Positions 32,933 through 42,509 of a stretch of DNA of 64,000 bases are shown one piece after another; position 1 is the first letter of the stretch; each line of letters starts with the position of its first letter. Source of the stretch: Paraburkholderia sp. BL23I1N1 (GTDB lineage Bacteria; Pseudomonadota; Gammaproteobacteria; Burkholderiales; Burkholderiaceae); NCBI RefSeq assembly GCF_003610295.1, contig NZ_RAPV01000002.1, positions 124,001 through 188,000 of the forward strand. The letters run 5' to 3'. A program made the position numbers and the translations under genes. The notes beneath the pieces are model-generated. The model did no database searches and was not told the origin of the DNA. It saw nothing but the letters and a program-made list of their open reading frames with translations.

Positions 32933-34123
32933 ATGAATCCGAAAGCTCACCAACTCGATAGTTTACCTGCTCCCGGCCCGAGCGCGCTTGCGCAGTCCGA
33001 AGCACTGGTCGCGCAGGTCCGTGCGGAGCTCGAAGCGGCAGGCGGCTGGCTGCCCTTCAACCGCTACATGGAGCGCGCGCTTTACGCGCCGGGACTCGGT
33101 TACTACAGCGGCGGCGCCCGCAAATTCGGCCTGCGCGGCGACGACGGCAGCGACTTCGTGACGGCGCCGGAAATGTCGCCGCTGTTCGCGGCAACGCTGG
33201 CACGCCCGCTTGCCGAGGCATTGCAGACAAGCGGCACGCGCGACGTGATGGAATTCGGCGCCGGTACGGGCAAACTCGCCGCCGGCTTGCTGAACGCGCT
33301 CGACGCGCTGGGTGTCGAGTTCGACAGCTACGCGATCGTGGATTTGTCGGGTGAGTTGCGCGAGCGCCAACGCGAGACGATCGAAGCCGCGGCACCCGCG
33401 CTGGCCGCGAAGGTGCGCTGGCTGGACGCGTTGCCGGAAAGTTTTGAAGGCGTGGTGATTGGCAACGAGGTGTTGGACGCGATGCCCGTGCGGCTTTTTT
33501 CCTTTACCGGCGGCGCCTGGCACGAACGCGGCGTGGTGTGGCACGACGAGTTTTTTGCGTTCGACGACCGTCTGGTGTCGGAGGCTTCGGACATTGCGCT
33601 TCTGGCTGAGATAGAACCTGCCGGCGAGGACTACGTCACCGAAACGCACGATGCCGCCCGCGCGTTCACGCGGACCATTTGCACGATGCTCACGCGTGGC
33701 GCGGCGTTCTTTATCGATTATGGTTTTCCGCGTCACGAGTACTACCATGAGCAGCGCGCGCAGGGTACGTTGATGTGCCATTACCGGCACCGGGCGCATG
33801 GTGATCCGTTCGTTTATCCGGGCTTGCAGGACATCACGGCGCACGTGGAATTTACCGGCATTGCCGAAGCCGGCGTTGAGGCGGGCGCGGACTTATTGGG
33901 GTTCACTTCACAAGCACGATTCTTGTTGAACGCGGGGATTACCGAGGCGTTATCGGCGCTCGATCCTTCTGATAGCGCGAAGTTTTTGCCGGCGGCGAAT
34001 GCGGTGCAGAAGTTATTGTCCGAAGCGGAGATGGGCGAGCTATTCAAAGTGATCGCGTTTTCGCGCGGGCTGGATGACACGTTGCAGGCGTTTGCCGGCG
34101 GCGACCGGTCACATACGCTGTGA
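32933..34123 (+). CDS. SAM-dependent methyltransferase, COG1565/NDUFAF7-like
   Basis: This 396-residue protein belongs to the family of mitochondrial NDUFAF7, which methylates an arginine of a complex I subunit. Signatures are FNRYMERALYAPGLGYYSGG and DFVTAPEMSPLF near the start, then the SAM-binding VMEFGAGTGKLA, and IGNEVLDAMPV. Bacterial members have the same layout; their target is mostly untested. ATG 32933 gives the family N-terminus; an upstream frame would overlap the SDR. It is followed by a DUF2905 gene. Confidence 0.9.
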   Translation: MNPKAHQLDSLPAPGPSALAQSEALVAQVRAELEAAGGWLPFNRYMERALYAPGLGYYSGGARKFGLRGDDGSDFVTAPEMSPLFAATLARPLAEALQTSGTRDVMEFGAGTGKLAAGLLNALDALGVEFDSYAIVDLSGELRERQRETIEAAAPALAAKVRWLDALPESFEGVVIGNEVLDAMPVRLFSFTGGAWHERGVVWHDEFFAFDDRLVSEASDIALLAEIEPAGEDYVTETHDAARAFTRTICTMLTRGAAFFIDYGFPRHEYYHEQRAQGTLMCHYRHRAHGDPFVYPGLQDITAHVEFTGIAEAGVEAGADLLGFTSQARFLLNAGITEALSALDPSDSAKFLPAANAVQKLLSEAEMGELFKVIAFSRGLDDTLQAFAGGDRSHTL

Positions 34124-34145
34124 TTTTTTGCCTTAGGGATTTGTG

Positions 34146-34343
34146 ATGATCCGCTGGCTGTTGACTACGTTTGTTGCGGTGGCGGTGTTGTCGGCCTGCT
34201 GGCCGTGGCTCAGGAAGATTGGGATTGGGCGGATGCCTGGGGATGTGACGTTGCGCCTCTTCGGGCGGGAGTATCCGTTTCCGTTTATGTCGACGTTGGT
34301 GCTTTCTATGGTTTTGTCGATTCTTGCCAGGGTTTTGGCTTAG
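34146..34343 (+). CDS. DUF2905 small membrane protein
   Basis: This 65-residue protein has two membrane helices flanking the family motif GRMPGDVTLRL. It is preceded by AGGGA, and starts either at ATG 34146 or at GTG 34143 (one codon longer). DUF2905 proteins are widespread and uncharacterised. It follows the methyltransferase by 22 bases and is probably co-transcribed. Confidence 0.85.
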   Translation: MIRWLLTTFVAVAVLSACWPWLRKIGIGRMPGDVTLRLFGREYPFPFMSTLVLSMVLSILARVLA

Positions 34344-34474
34344 CGGCGCTTGTTCGTGTTTATGCCTGCTGCGTGGGTTTTTTTTGAGCTGTTTGTCTGC
34401 GCGACGCTTTGTTTGTCTGTGTTTTTATGGTGTTGGCCCCACTCAAAATTCAAAAGAGGCAAAAACCAAAACCC

Positions 34475-35707
34475 TCACAAAAGAGCCACTTCAACAGCGC
34501 GAACGCGCTCCTGATGCACCGCATCCTTAATCCCACCAGGCGAGTCAACGAGCCGCTGAGCCACAGCACCCGCATCCACACCCCGCGCAGCAACAAGCGC
34601 AATCCGCAACCGCTCGGCCTGCGGATACTCCCGCATCTCAAACCCAAGCCGCCCACGCGCATCCGCCTCGCACGCCTGCAAGGCTTCAGCAAACCGCGCA
34701 GGTTTCCGAATCGCATCGCTGCGCTCGAGCAACCTCACCAGCGCCGCAGCCCCCATCTCCATCACGCGATGAATATTCCCGTGCTCCCGCGCAACGAGCA
34801 GCGCCAGATCGCGGCATTCATTCGGCACCCGCAACCGCTCACAGAAAGGCTTCAGCAAATCGACGCTGCGCCCCTCGTGACCGATATGCCGCGGCAGCAC
34901 ATCTTCCGGCGTAGTCGCCTTGCCCAGATCGTGCGTCAACGCAGCAAATCGCACTGTCAGTGCGTACCCCTGCGCGGCCGCATGGTCGATCACCATCATC
35001 ACATGCACGCCCGTATCCACCTCGGGGTGATAGTCGGCCCGCTGCGGTACGCCGAACAACGCATCGATCTCCGGCAGAATTCGCGCCAACGCGCCGCACT
35101 CCCGCAGCACCTCGAACATCCGGGACGGCTTCTTCTCCATCAACCCGCGCGACACCTCCTGCCACACGCGCTCGGCCACCAGCGCATCCACCTCGCCGTC
35201 GCCCACCATCTTGCGCATCAACGCCATCGTCTCCGGCGCCACGGTGAAATCGACGAAGCGCGCCGCGAACCGCGCAATCCGCAAAATCCGCACGGGGTCT
35301 TCGAGAAACGCATCGCTGACGTGACGAAACAACCGCGCCTGCAAATCGCCCCGGCCGTTGAACGGGTCGATCACCGGACCGGTCAGTTCGCCGTCCGGGC
35401 GCACTTCGCGCGCCATTGCGTTGATCGTCAGATCGCGGCGAGCGAGATCCTCTTCAAGCGTGACGTCCGGTGCGTAGAAGAACTGGAAGCCGTGATAGCC
35501 CGCCGCCGTCTTGCGCTCGGTGCGTGCGAGCGCGTATTCCTCGTGCGTTTGCGGATGCAGGAACACCGGAAAATCCTTGCCCACCGGACGATAGCCCTGC
35601 GCCACCATCTGCTCGGGCGTAGCGCCAACCACCACGTAATCGCGGTCCTGCACCGGCACGCCCAATAACTCGTCGCGAATCGCGCCGCCGACCGCGTAGA
35701 TATTCAT
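34475..35707 (-). CDS. cca: CCA-adding tRNA nucleotidyltransferase with HD domain
   Basis: This 410-residue enzyme builds or repairs the 3' CCA end of tRNAs. It starts MNIYAVGGAIRDELLG with the class II signature, followed by DRDYVVVG, whose aspartates bind metal. RRDLTINAMA and DPVRILRIARFAARF are further conserved motifs. An HD phosphohydrolase domain (RFAALTHDLGKA) gives the 2',3'-cyclic phosphodiesterase activity typical of gammaproteobacterial and betaproteobacterial enzymes. Its ATG overlaps the stop of the GST gene (ATGA). Confidence 0.96.
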   Translation of the reverse strand: MNIYAVGGAIRDELLGVPVQDRDYVVVGATPEQMVAQGYRPVGKDFPVFLHPQTHEEYALARTERKTAAGYHGFQFFYAPDVTLEEDLARRDLTINAMAREVRPDGELTGPVIDPFNGRGDLQARLFRHVSDAFLEDPVRILRIARFAARFVDFTVAPETMALMRKMVGDGEVDALVAERVWQEVSRGLMEKKPSRMFEVLRECGALARILPEIDALFGVPQRADYHPEVDTGVHVMMVIDHAAAQGYALTVRFAALTHDLGKATTPEDVLPRHIGHEGRSVDLLKPFCERLRVPNECRDLALLVAREHGNIHRVMEMGAAALVRLLERSDAIRKPARFAEALQACEADARGRLGFEMREYPQAERLRIALVAARGVDAGAVAQRLVDSPGGIKDAVHQERVRAVEVALL

Positions 35708-36357
35708 GGGCAATCGTCTAAATAAGGAACCGCGTGCGTTTCGCGAAGCGCGTTGTCGATCCAGGCTTTCACCGCCGGCAACGCCGTCACGCGTTCCACG
35801 TAGGCCGCGGAGACGTCCGATAGCGCCGGCTGCCAAGTCCTGAAGCGCATCACCACCGGTGCGTACATCGCGTCGACAATGCCGAACTCGCCGAACAGGA
35901 ACGGGCCGCCGTGGGCCGCGAGGCACTGGCTCCAGATCGCCTCGATACGCGCGATGTCGGCGAGCACGCCCGGCGTGCCGTTCTTCCCGGGAAACGACGC
36001 GCGAATGTTCATCCACATATTCGAGCGCAAATCGCCGAAGCCCGAATGCATCTCGGCGCTCACGCTGCGCGCGCGGCTGCGCGCCGCAGCATCGCGCGGC
36101 CACAGCGCATGCTGCGGGAAACGCTCAGACAGCGTCTCGGCGATCGCCAGCGAATCCCAGGTGGTCGATCCGTCTTCGTCGACTAAACACGGCACCTTGC
36201 CCGGACCCGTCGGCGCATGGGCCAGAATCGCGGACTTCGTGCCGGGTTCATTCAGATGAATCAGCATCTCATCAAACGGGATGCCGAAATGTTTGAGCAG
36301 CAGCCACGGACGCATCGACCATGACGAATAGTTCTTGTCGCCGATAAGCAGTTTCAT
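35704..36357 (-). CDS. Glutathione S-transferase family protein
   Basis: This 217-residue protein starts MKLLIGDKNYSSWSMRPWLL, the thioredoxin-like GST fold with the Ser of YSSWS as the likely glutathione contact. KVPCLVDEDGSTTWDSLAIA is the standard GST N-domain end with the conserved cis-Pro. A helical C-terminal domain follows. The physiological substrate is unknown. It lies between an NAD-binding epimerase-like gene and cca, with overlap into the latter. Confidence 0.92.
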   Translation of the reverse strand: MKLLIGDKNYSSWSMRPWLLLKHFGIPFDEMLIHLNEPGTKSAILAHAPTGPGKVPCLVDEDGSTTWDSLAIAETLSERFPQHALWPRDAAARSRARSVSAEMHSGFGDLRSNMWMNIRASFPGKNGTPGVLADIARIEAIWSQCLAAHGGPFLFGEFGIVDAMYAPVVMRFRTWQPALSDVSAAYVERVTALPAVKAWIDNALRETHAVPYLDDCP

Positions 36358-36386
36358 GCTTTGTTTAAAGGAGTGGATAAAAAGGT

Positions 36387-37340
36387 TCAGCGCCCCGCGC
36401 TGGCGCGAAATGTGTCGAAGCGCGAACGCGTCGACGCGCCGGTCAGATACACGGGCGCGATAGTTTCGATGCTGGCGGGTTCAATGCCGAGTTCAGGCGC
36501 AAGCGGTCGGCTCAACACGTTGTCGACTTTCATGGAATCGAGATTGTCGCGCGAGATCACCGGTTCGCCCGGTGCCATTTCGAACGTCAATGCCTGCAAA
36601 CGCGCCAGCGCTTCCGGCAGACGAATAATCCGCGCATGCCGGCCAATCACATCACCGCAATACTTGACGAGATCTTCGAGCGCATAGACGGTTGGGCCGC
36701 CCAGTTCGTAAGTATGGCCGCTGGCGGCGTCGAGATCGAGCACGTTGCAGATCGCTTTCGCCACGTCGCCGACGTACACCGGCTGGAATTTCGCATCCGG
36801 CATGGCAAGTGGGATCACCGGGAACATCCGCTGCAGGAACGCGAACTTGTTGAGGAACTGATCTTCGGGACCGAACACCACGGAGGGCCGGAAAATCGTC
36901 CACGCCAGATTCGCCGCGTGCACGGCCTTTTCGCCGTCGCCCTTGGAGCGCGAGTACATGCTCGGCCCGTTCGAGTCGGCGCCGAGCGCGCTGATATGAA
37001 TCAGGCGATGCACACCTTTGCCTTCGCAAGCCGCAACGATTTTAGTCGGCAATTCGACGTGCGTGCGCGCGAATTCCGGGCCATAAGGCGTGCCGCGTTT
37101 GCCATGCAGCGTGGCAACGAGGTTGACGACGCAATCGGCGCCTTCAACGAAACGCGCGAGTTGCACCGGATCGAACACGTCGGCTTCGATCACGTCGATG
37201 GGGAGCAAGGTGAGATGGCGGGCGTTGTAGCGGCGCCGGGTGGCGATGCGCACGTCTTTGCCCATTTCAACGAGGGCGTTGACGAGATAGCTGCCGATAA
37301 AACCGGAACCACCGATGATCGCAACGGCTTGATGTCGCAT
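36387..37340 (-). CDS. NAD(P)-binding epimerase-like protein, complex I NDUFA9 type
   Basis: This 317-residue protein has an N-terminal Rossmann loop (AIIGGSGFIGSYLV) and then NLVATLHGKRGTPYG, which is typical of the NDUFA9-like subgroup of the extended SDR family. The usual active-site pair occurs as MYSRSKGDGEKAV, where Tyr and Lys are spaced as in SDRs. ATG 37340 was chosen; an upstream frame lacks family similarity. Bacterial members are often annotated as complex I NDUFA9 family; their reaction is unproven. It lies immediately after the transglycosylase gene. Confidence 0.88.
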   Translation of the reverse strand: MRHQAVAIIGGSGFIGSYLVNALVEMGKDVRIATRRRYNARHLTLLPIDVIEADVFDPVQLARFVEGADCVVNLVATLHGKRGTPYGPEFARTHVELPTKIVAACEGKGVHRLIHISALGADSNGPSMYSRSKGDGEKAVHAANLAWTIFRPSVVFGPEDQFLNKFAFLQRMFPVIPLAMPDAKFQPVYVGDVAKAICNVLDLDAASGHTYELGGPTVYALEDLVKYCGDVIGRHARIIRLPEALARLQALTFEMAPGEPVISRDNLDSMKVDNVLSRPLAPELGIEPASIETIAPVYLTGASTRSRFDTFRASAGR

Positions 37341-37422
37341 TTTCGACTCCCTGGTGGAAGCCGCGGCAACGGCTGGCGTGGCGCACCGCCGCATCAGAAA
37401 TGACGCGGCGGCAGCACGGCGC

Positions 37423-39390
37423 TTACGGTGCGATATAACCCAGACGCGCCTTCAGCGATTGCGGACGGCCTTCGAACAATGCCGCGTAGTAGACCGTGTT
37501 GGACAACACATTCTTCACGTAGTCGCGTGTTTCCTGGAACGGAATCGCCTCGGCAAAGATCGCGCCTTCAACCGGACGCTGCAACGATTGCCGCCAGTTG
37601 CGCGGACGGCCGGGACCGGCGTTGTAACCGGCGGTGGCCAGCACGGCGGACCCATCGAACTGATTGTAGATCATCGACAAATAGTTCGTGCCGAGCAGGA
37701 TGTTGGTGTTGATGTCGTTCATCTGCTCGCGCGAAATCGGACCGAGGCCGATCTTTTTCGCCACCAGTTGCGCGGTGCCCGGCATCAACTGCATCAGACC
37801 GCTCGCGCCGACTTCCGAGCGCGCGTTCATGATGAAGCGCGATTCCTGACGAATCAGCCCGTACGCCCATTCGACGTCGAGCCCGTTTGACTGCGCATCG
37901 CGCTCCACGATGTCCTTGAACGGCGACAGATAACGCAGCGAGAAATCATGCTCGCTCTTCGTGCGGTCCGCCGTGTTGACGGTGCGGTCATATAGCTCGA
38001 TACGGCGCGCATATTCGGCAACGGCAATCAGTTGCCGGTCGCTCATGTTACGAAGCGGCCAGTTCCATTCGCGATTGCCTTCAAGCCGCAGATTCAGCGC
38101 ATAGAACCGCTGCGCCAGATCGAACCCCGGCGTATTGCCGGCCTGCTGGATTTCGGCATCGGTCACCGTCGTTTTCGGCGGCACGGTGATCTTCTGGCCG
38201 AGCTCTTCAGAAGCCAGTTGGCCGTAGAAGTTGAAGCCCTGCGAGATAGACTCGAATTCCTGGTTGGCCGTGGTCGTGTCGCCGGCCTGCTTGAGCGCAC
38301 GGCCATGCCAGTACACCCACGACGGCTGACTGCGCAGCGCCGCCGGCATCTGTTCAATTGACCAGCGCACCATCGTCCAGTCGCCCGCGAGCAGCGCAGT
38401 GCGGGTGCGCCATTCGTACGCCGGGTTCGACAGCGGCGCATTCACCGAGAGCCGGTACCAGTCGACCGCGCTCGGCATTTGCTTGGTTGCGGCCTGATAG
38501 GCAATCGTGCCCCAGCCGATTGCGCGCTCGGGCGAGCTCAGCGACGGCGCCACCGAGGCGAACGTGGCCGCGGCCATGGCCGGGTCGTTACGCGCCATGC
38601 GCGTGATCGCGAGCAACGCGAGTTGGTGCGACAGCGTGTCCGGACCGACGCCGCGCGCCAGCAGCAACGGCGGCGTGCTCGTGGCCTGGCCGAACAGCAC
38701 CGGATCGGGCGGCTGGTTGCTGAGCGCGTCGACCAGCTTGCTGCCGGTGCTGGTGTAGTTCTGCTCGTACGCGAGGCGGATCTGTTGCCACACGTCGTCG
38801 GAACTGAATTGCTGGCTGACCGCCAGCGAGGTGATCAGATCGACGCAGCCGTCGCCGTACCATTTCGGATCGACCAGCAGCGCACGCGCGGCGTCCGCAA
38901 CGTTCTCGCCACGCGCGGCACGCGATTCGAGCGCGTAGCACTTTACCTGCGTATCGTCGTTCAACACGAAGCGCGCGTATTGCTGATCGAAGTTACGCCA
39001 GTCGTGACGCGCGCCGAGCACCGTGAGGTAGTCGTTGCGCAGACGGTCGGCAATGGCCTGGCCGTCGTACTTCTGCAGGAACGACAGCACCGGCGCATCA
39101 GGCGCGTCAACGCGCGCATGGCCGCTGGAATCGAACAACTGCGGCTTGAGCTGGAAGTACTCCAGATACGAAGGCGCCGGATAGCTCGGGATCATGCTCG
39201 CCAGTTGCGCTGCGCGCGCCGCGTCATTATTGCGGGCGGCCTCGCGAAGCTGGACGAAGATCTGGTCGTCGTTCGTGAGTTGCGAAAGGGGAATGGGCTT
39301 GACGGCGGAGGCCGTGCTGCACGCGACGAGTGCCGCAGCGGCAAGCGCCAGACCGGCCGCGCGATATACTCGATAGAGGCGTTTTGACAT
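37423..39390 (-). CDS. slt: Soluble lytic murein transglycosylase, lipoprotein form
   Basis: This 655-residue protein has a lipoprotein-like signal ending LVACS, a long helical ring domain of about 430 residues, and a C-terminal lysozyme-like domain. The catalytic Glu lies in GLIRQESRFIMNARSE, followed by GASGLMQLMPGTA and YNAGPGRPRNW, the standard SLT motifs. It cleaves peptidoglycan with formation of 1,6-anhydro ends. The start is ATG 39390; a longer frame exists. The divergent 5-FCL gene begins only 20 bases away. Confidence 0.95.
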   Translation of the reverse strand: MSKRLYRVYRAAGLALAAAALVACSTASAVKPIPLSQLTNDDQIFVQLREAARNNDAARAAQLASMIPSYPAPSYLEYFQLKPQLFDSSGHARVDAPDAPVLSFLQKYDGQAIADRLRNDYLTVLGARHDWRNFDQQYARFVLNDDTQVKCYALESRAARGENVADAARALLVDPKWYGDGCVDLITSLAVSQQFSSDDVWQQIRLAYEQNYTSTGSKLVDALSNQPPDPVLFGQATSTPPLLLARGVGPDTLSHQLALLAITRMARNDPAMAAATFASVAPSLSSPERAIGWGTIAYQAATKQMPSAVDWYRLSVNAPLSNPAYEWRTRTALLAGDWTMVRWSIEQMPAALRSQPSWVYWHGRALKQAGDTTTANQEFESISQGFNFYGQLASEELGQKITVPPKTTVTDAEIQQAGNTPGFDLAQRFYALNLRLEGNREWNWPLRNMSDRQLIAVAEYARRIELYDRTVNTADRTKSEHDFSLRYLSPFKDIVERDAQSNGLDVEWAYGLIRQESRFIMNARSEVGASGLMQLMPGTAQLVAKKIGLGPISREQMNDINTNILLGTNYLSMIYNQFDGSAVLATAGYNAGPGRPRNWRQSLQRPVEGAIFAEAIPFQETRDYVKNVLSNTVYYAALFEGRPQSLKARLGYIAP

Positions 39391-39410
39391 CGTTGTTTCT
39401 GGAGCGCGAA

Positions 39411-40010
39411 TTGGACCCAAGCATAGCATGCAACCCTGTCGCAGAATCGAAAAAGGCGCTGCGTCGAATGCTATTGGAAGCAAGGCTACAAGCGGCTTCC
39501 CAGCCGGCGCACAATACCGCGCTCAGTCGTCGCATTCTCGATGCGTTGAAGCACTACGGCGTGAGCCGCGTGGGTTTCTATTGGCCGCTGGCGGGTGAAT
39601 TCGACACGCGCGCGGCGATTGCGATCTGGCTCGCGGCCGACCCGCAACGCGAGGCGAGTTTGCCGGTCGTCAAGGAACGCGGCGTACCACTCGAATTTCA
39701 CGCATGGGCGCCCGATACGCCAATGAAGATCGGCCATCACAAGATTGCCGAGCCCGCTTCGGGGCGCGTCGTCATTCCCGATCTGTTGTTCGTGCCCTGC
39801 GTCGGCTTTGATGCCGACGGCTACCGGCTCGGTTACGGCGGCGGTTACTACGATCGCACGCTCGCCGCCTGGCCGGGGTCGAAGAAGCCGGTTACTGTGG
39901 GCATCGCCTATGAAGCGTGCCGCACGGACGCCTTGCGGCGCGAAGCCCACGACATTCCGCTCGATCTGATCGTGACGGAAGCCGGCCTTTATCCGCGCCC
40001 GGCGGATTAA
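39411..40010 (+). CDS. 5-formyltetrahydrofolate cyclo-ligase
   Basis: This 199-residue cytosolic enzyme uses ATP to convert 5-formyl-THF to 5,10-methenyl-THF, returning stored folate to one-carbon metabolism. Signatures are KKALRRMLLEAR at the N-terminus, and the closing PCVGFDADGYRLGYGGGYYD, which is the family hallmark. The TTG at 39411 with GGAG at 39401-39404 is the best start. It shares a narrow intergenic space with the divergent transglycosylase gene. Confidence 0.93.
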   Translation: MDPSIACNPVAESKKALRRMLLEARLQAASQPAHNTALSRRILDALKHYGVSRVGFYWPLAGEFDTRAAIAIWLAADPQREASLPVVKERGVPLEFHAWAPDTPMKIGHHKIAEPASGRVVIPDLLFVPCVGFDADGYRLGYGGGYYDRTLAAWPGSKKPVTVGIAYEACRTDALRREAHDIPLDLIVTEAGLYPRPAD

Positions 40011-40068
40011 GCGTTTGAGGAGCACCGGGCGAGGCGCATCCCTCACCGATCGCCTGGACCAAACCCCG

Positions 40069-40581
40069 TTATAAAGACGCCGCCGCCCGCGCGGCCGTGT
40101 CATACAGCCCGGACGCGTTGCGCATCAGTTGCGCCGCCTCGCCGATCTGCTCGTTGGTCAAGCCGCTCTCCTTCAGCGTCGAGATCAGGCAACTCTCGCG
40201 CACCTCGCGGTACTTCAGGCAGAGCTCGCGGCCCGCATCGGTCGCCGAGAAGAACACTTCCTTGCCGGTCTTTTCGCTTTTTACATACCCTCTAGCTACG
40301 AGCTTCTTCAGCGCATAGGTCGCGACGTGGGTGTCTTCGATATTCAGCACGAAGCAGATGTCCGCCAGCTTCTTACGCCGCTCGCGATGGCTGACGTGGT
40401 GCAGCAACGAGACTTCGATCGCGGTCATGTCCTTTTCGCCGGCGGCCGACATGCAGCGCACCATCCATCGGTTGAACGCGTTGCCCGCCATGATGAGCGC
40501 GTACTCCAGCTCCGACAGTTCCGCGCTTGTGTCAGACACGAGATGTTCCGAGGAGACGATCTTGGTGGGGTGGCGCGACAT
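40069..40581 (-). CDS. MarR-like winged-helix regulator beside the pxp operon
   Basis: This 170-residue protein has helices around YALIMAGNAFNRWMVRCMS and a winged-helix core (SLLHHVSHRERRKKLADICF, then VATYALKKLVARGYVKSEK). It resembles the winged-helix group PF13463 related to MarR. It is divergent from pxpB, with about 200 bases between the two starts, which makes it a strong candidate regulator of 5-oxoproline use. The intergenic DNA carries TGATATTTTACTGATA (about 40678-40693), a TGATA direct repeat that could be its site. The ATG at 40581 is chosen over a long upstream frame. Confidence 0.85.
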   Translation of the reverse strand: MSRHPTKIVSSEHLVSDTSAELSELEYALIMAGNAFNRWMVRCMSAAGEKDMTAIEVSLLHHVSHRERRKKLADICFVLNIEDTHVATYALKKLVARGYVKSEKTGKEVFFSATDAGRELCLKYREVRESCLISTLKESGLTNEQIGEAAQLMRNASGLYDTAARAAASL

Positions 40582-40787
40582 GATGAAGTTTCTCGAGAAA
40601 CGGGTTGGGAAGGTGTCGGGAGTGTACGACGAGCGACTCGTCCCGAAAGCCTGGCGAAAACGCTTATTGAGAATTTGTTGATATTTTACTGATAATGTAC
40701 GCTGCACACATCGCACACCCTCTGCCGGTATATATCCAGAGGGTCCGATATGCTCGACATTTCCGACTCGACCTGGGCCAGTAAGCG

Positions 40788-41441
40788 ATGAGCCAACCAC
40801 GAATCTTTCCGCTCGGCGATGCCGCGCTAGTCTGCGAGGCGCCGCCGCCCGCCACGCTGGAGTGCCAGCGGCACGTGTGGGCCGCCGCCGAGGCTGCGCG
40901 CGAGTGGCCGCATGTGCTGGAAGTCGTACCGGGCATGAACAATCTGACGCTCGTATTCGATTCGCTCGAAGCCGATTGCGAAGCGCTGGTAAGCCAACTG
41001 CAAGCGGCCTGGAACGCGGTGAGCGACGTGCCCGCAGCGGGCCGCGAAGTGGAAATCCCGGTGCAATACGGCGGCGAGTTCGGACCCGACCTGCAAGCGG
41101 TCGCCGATCACACCGGCCTGAGCGTGCGCGAGGTCGTGCAACGTCATGCGGAAGGCGAATACGTGGTGTTTTTTCTCGGCTTCCAGCCGGGCTTCGCCTA
41201 TATGGGAGGGCTCGACAAAGTCCTGCACACGCCGCGCCGTTCGTCGCCGCGGCTGGAAGTGCCGGCCGGTTCGGTCGGCATCGGCGGTGAGCAGACCGGT
41301 ATTTATCCGGCGACCTCTCCCGGCGGCTGGCAGTTGATCGGCCGCACCGAACTGCCGCTGTTCGACCCGGCCCGGCGCCCGCCCACGCTGTTGCAACCGG
41401 GCGACCGGGTGCGCTTTACTGTCGCGGGGATACAGGCATGA
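40788..41441 (+). CDS. pxpB: 5-oxoprolinase subunit PxpB
   Basis: This 217-residue protein is of the KipI/PxpB family. Its signature is the stretch YVVFFLGFQPGFAYMGGL followed by PRLEVPAGSVGIGGEQTGIY, then TSPGGWQLIGRT. With PxpC and PxpA it forms the ATP-dependent enzyme that opens 5-oxo-L-proline to glutamate, removing a damage product of glutamine and glutamate. Its stop overlaps the pxpC start (ATGA). The gene order B-C-A is standard. Confidence 0.95.
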   Translation: MSQPRIFPLGDAALVCEAPPPATLECQRHVWAAAEAAREWPHVLEVVPGMNNLTLVFDSLEADCEALVSQLQAAWNAVSDVPAAGREVEIPVQYGGEFGPDLQAVADHTGLSVREVVQRHAEGEYVVFFLGFQPGFAYMGGLDKVLHTPRRSSPRLEVPAGSVGIGGEQTGIYPATSPGGWQLIGRTELPLFDPARRPPTLLQPGDRVRFTVAGIQA

Positions 41442-42490
41442 TCGATGTGATTCGCGCGGGTCTTCTGACTACGATTCAGGATCTCGGCCGTCACGGCTAC
41501 CGGCACCTCGGCGTCGCGATGGGGGGCGCGCTCGACCGTCTGTCGCTCGAAGTCGGCAACCGGCTGGTCGGCAACCGCCCCGATGCGGCCGGCCTGGAAA
41601 TTACCTTCGGCCCAACGGTGCTGCGCTTCCTGCGCGCCACGCGCGTCGCCATCACCGGCACCGAATTCGGCGCGACGCTCGACGGCAAGCCGGTCTATTC
41701 ATGGTGGAGCCTGCCGGTGCAAGCCGGTCAGGAACTGATCCTGCAAGCCGCCAAACGCGGCATGCGCGCTTATGTCTGCGTCGCGGGCGGCATCGACGTT
41801 TTGCCGATGCTCGGTTCGCGCAGCACCGATCTCGCCGGCCAGTTCGGCGGACTCGGCGGCCGGGCGCTGCGCGACGGCGATCGTCTGCCGGTTGGCGCGC
41901 CGCCGCAACGCGGCCACGTCGGTTTCACCCCCGACGCGCCGGAGTTCGGCGTAAAGGCGCCCGCCTGGTGCAAGTTCGTGCTGGTTCACGAGCCGCTGCG
42001 GCGCGGCCGGCATCCGTCCGGCGTGCCGTGGGCGGTGCCGATCCGCGTGCTGCAAGGTCCTGAATACGGCAGCTTCACTGAAGAAGCGCACGAGTCGTTC
42101 TGGTCCGACGAATGGCTGGTGACACCGAACAGCAACCGCATGGGGTACCGCCTCGCCGGCGCGGCACTGAAGCGCACCCAGAAAAACGATCTGCTCTCGC
42201 ACGCGGTCTTGCCCGGCACGATCCAGGTCCCGCCGAACGGCCAGCCAATCGTGCTGATGAGCGATGCGCAGACTACCGGCGGCTATCCGAAAATCGGCGC
42301 CGTAATCCAGGCCGATCTGTGGAAACTCGCGCAGGTCCGCCTGAACGCCGCCATCCGTTTCATCCCGACGACGCCCTTTGAGGCCCGTCAGGCTTTACTG
42401 GAAGAACGCACGTACTTGCGGCAGATCGACGCTGCCATTGCCATGCACGAAGAACGCTGTGCGCGCCAGCCGGCGGTCGCAGCGCTGTAA
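41438..42490 (+). CDS. pxpC: 5-oxoprolinase subunit PxpC
   Basis: This 350-residue protein matches the KipA/biotin-dependent-carboxyltransferase-like family. It starts IDVIRAGLLTTIQDLGRHGY, followed by GVAMGGALDRLSLEVGNRLV, and later VLQGPEYGSF and LMSDAQTTGGYPKIG. It pairs with PxpB to phosphorylate oxoproline for ring opening by PxpA. It is translationally coupled to pxpB, and pxpA follows after 19 bases. Confidence 0.95.
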   Translation: MIDVIRAGLLTTIQDLGRHGYRHLGVAMGGALDRLSLEVGNRLVGNRPDAAGLEITFGPTVLRFLRATRVAITGTEFGATLDGKPVYSWWSLPVQAGQELILQAAKRGMRAYVCVAGGIDVLPMLGSRSTDLAGQFGGLGGRALRDGDRLPVGAPPQRGHVGFTPDAPEFGVKAPAWCKFVLVHEPLRRGRHPSGVPWAVPIRVLQGPEYGSFTEEAHESFWSDEWLVTPNSNRMGYRLAGAALKRTQKNDLLSHAVLPGTIQVPPNGQPIVLMSDAQTTGGYPKIGAVIQADLWKLAQVRLNAAIRFIPTTPFEARQALLEERTYLRQIDAAIAMHEERCARQPAVAAL

Positions 42491-42509
42491 CACTAAGTAG
42501 AGGAACACC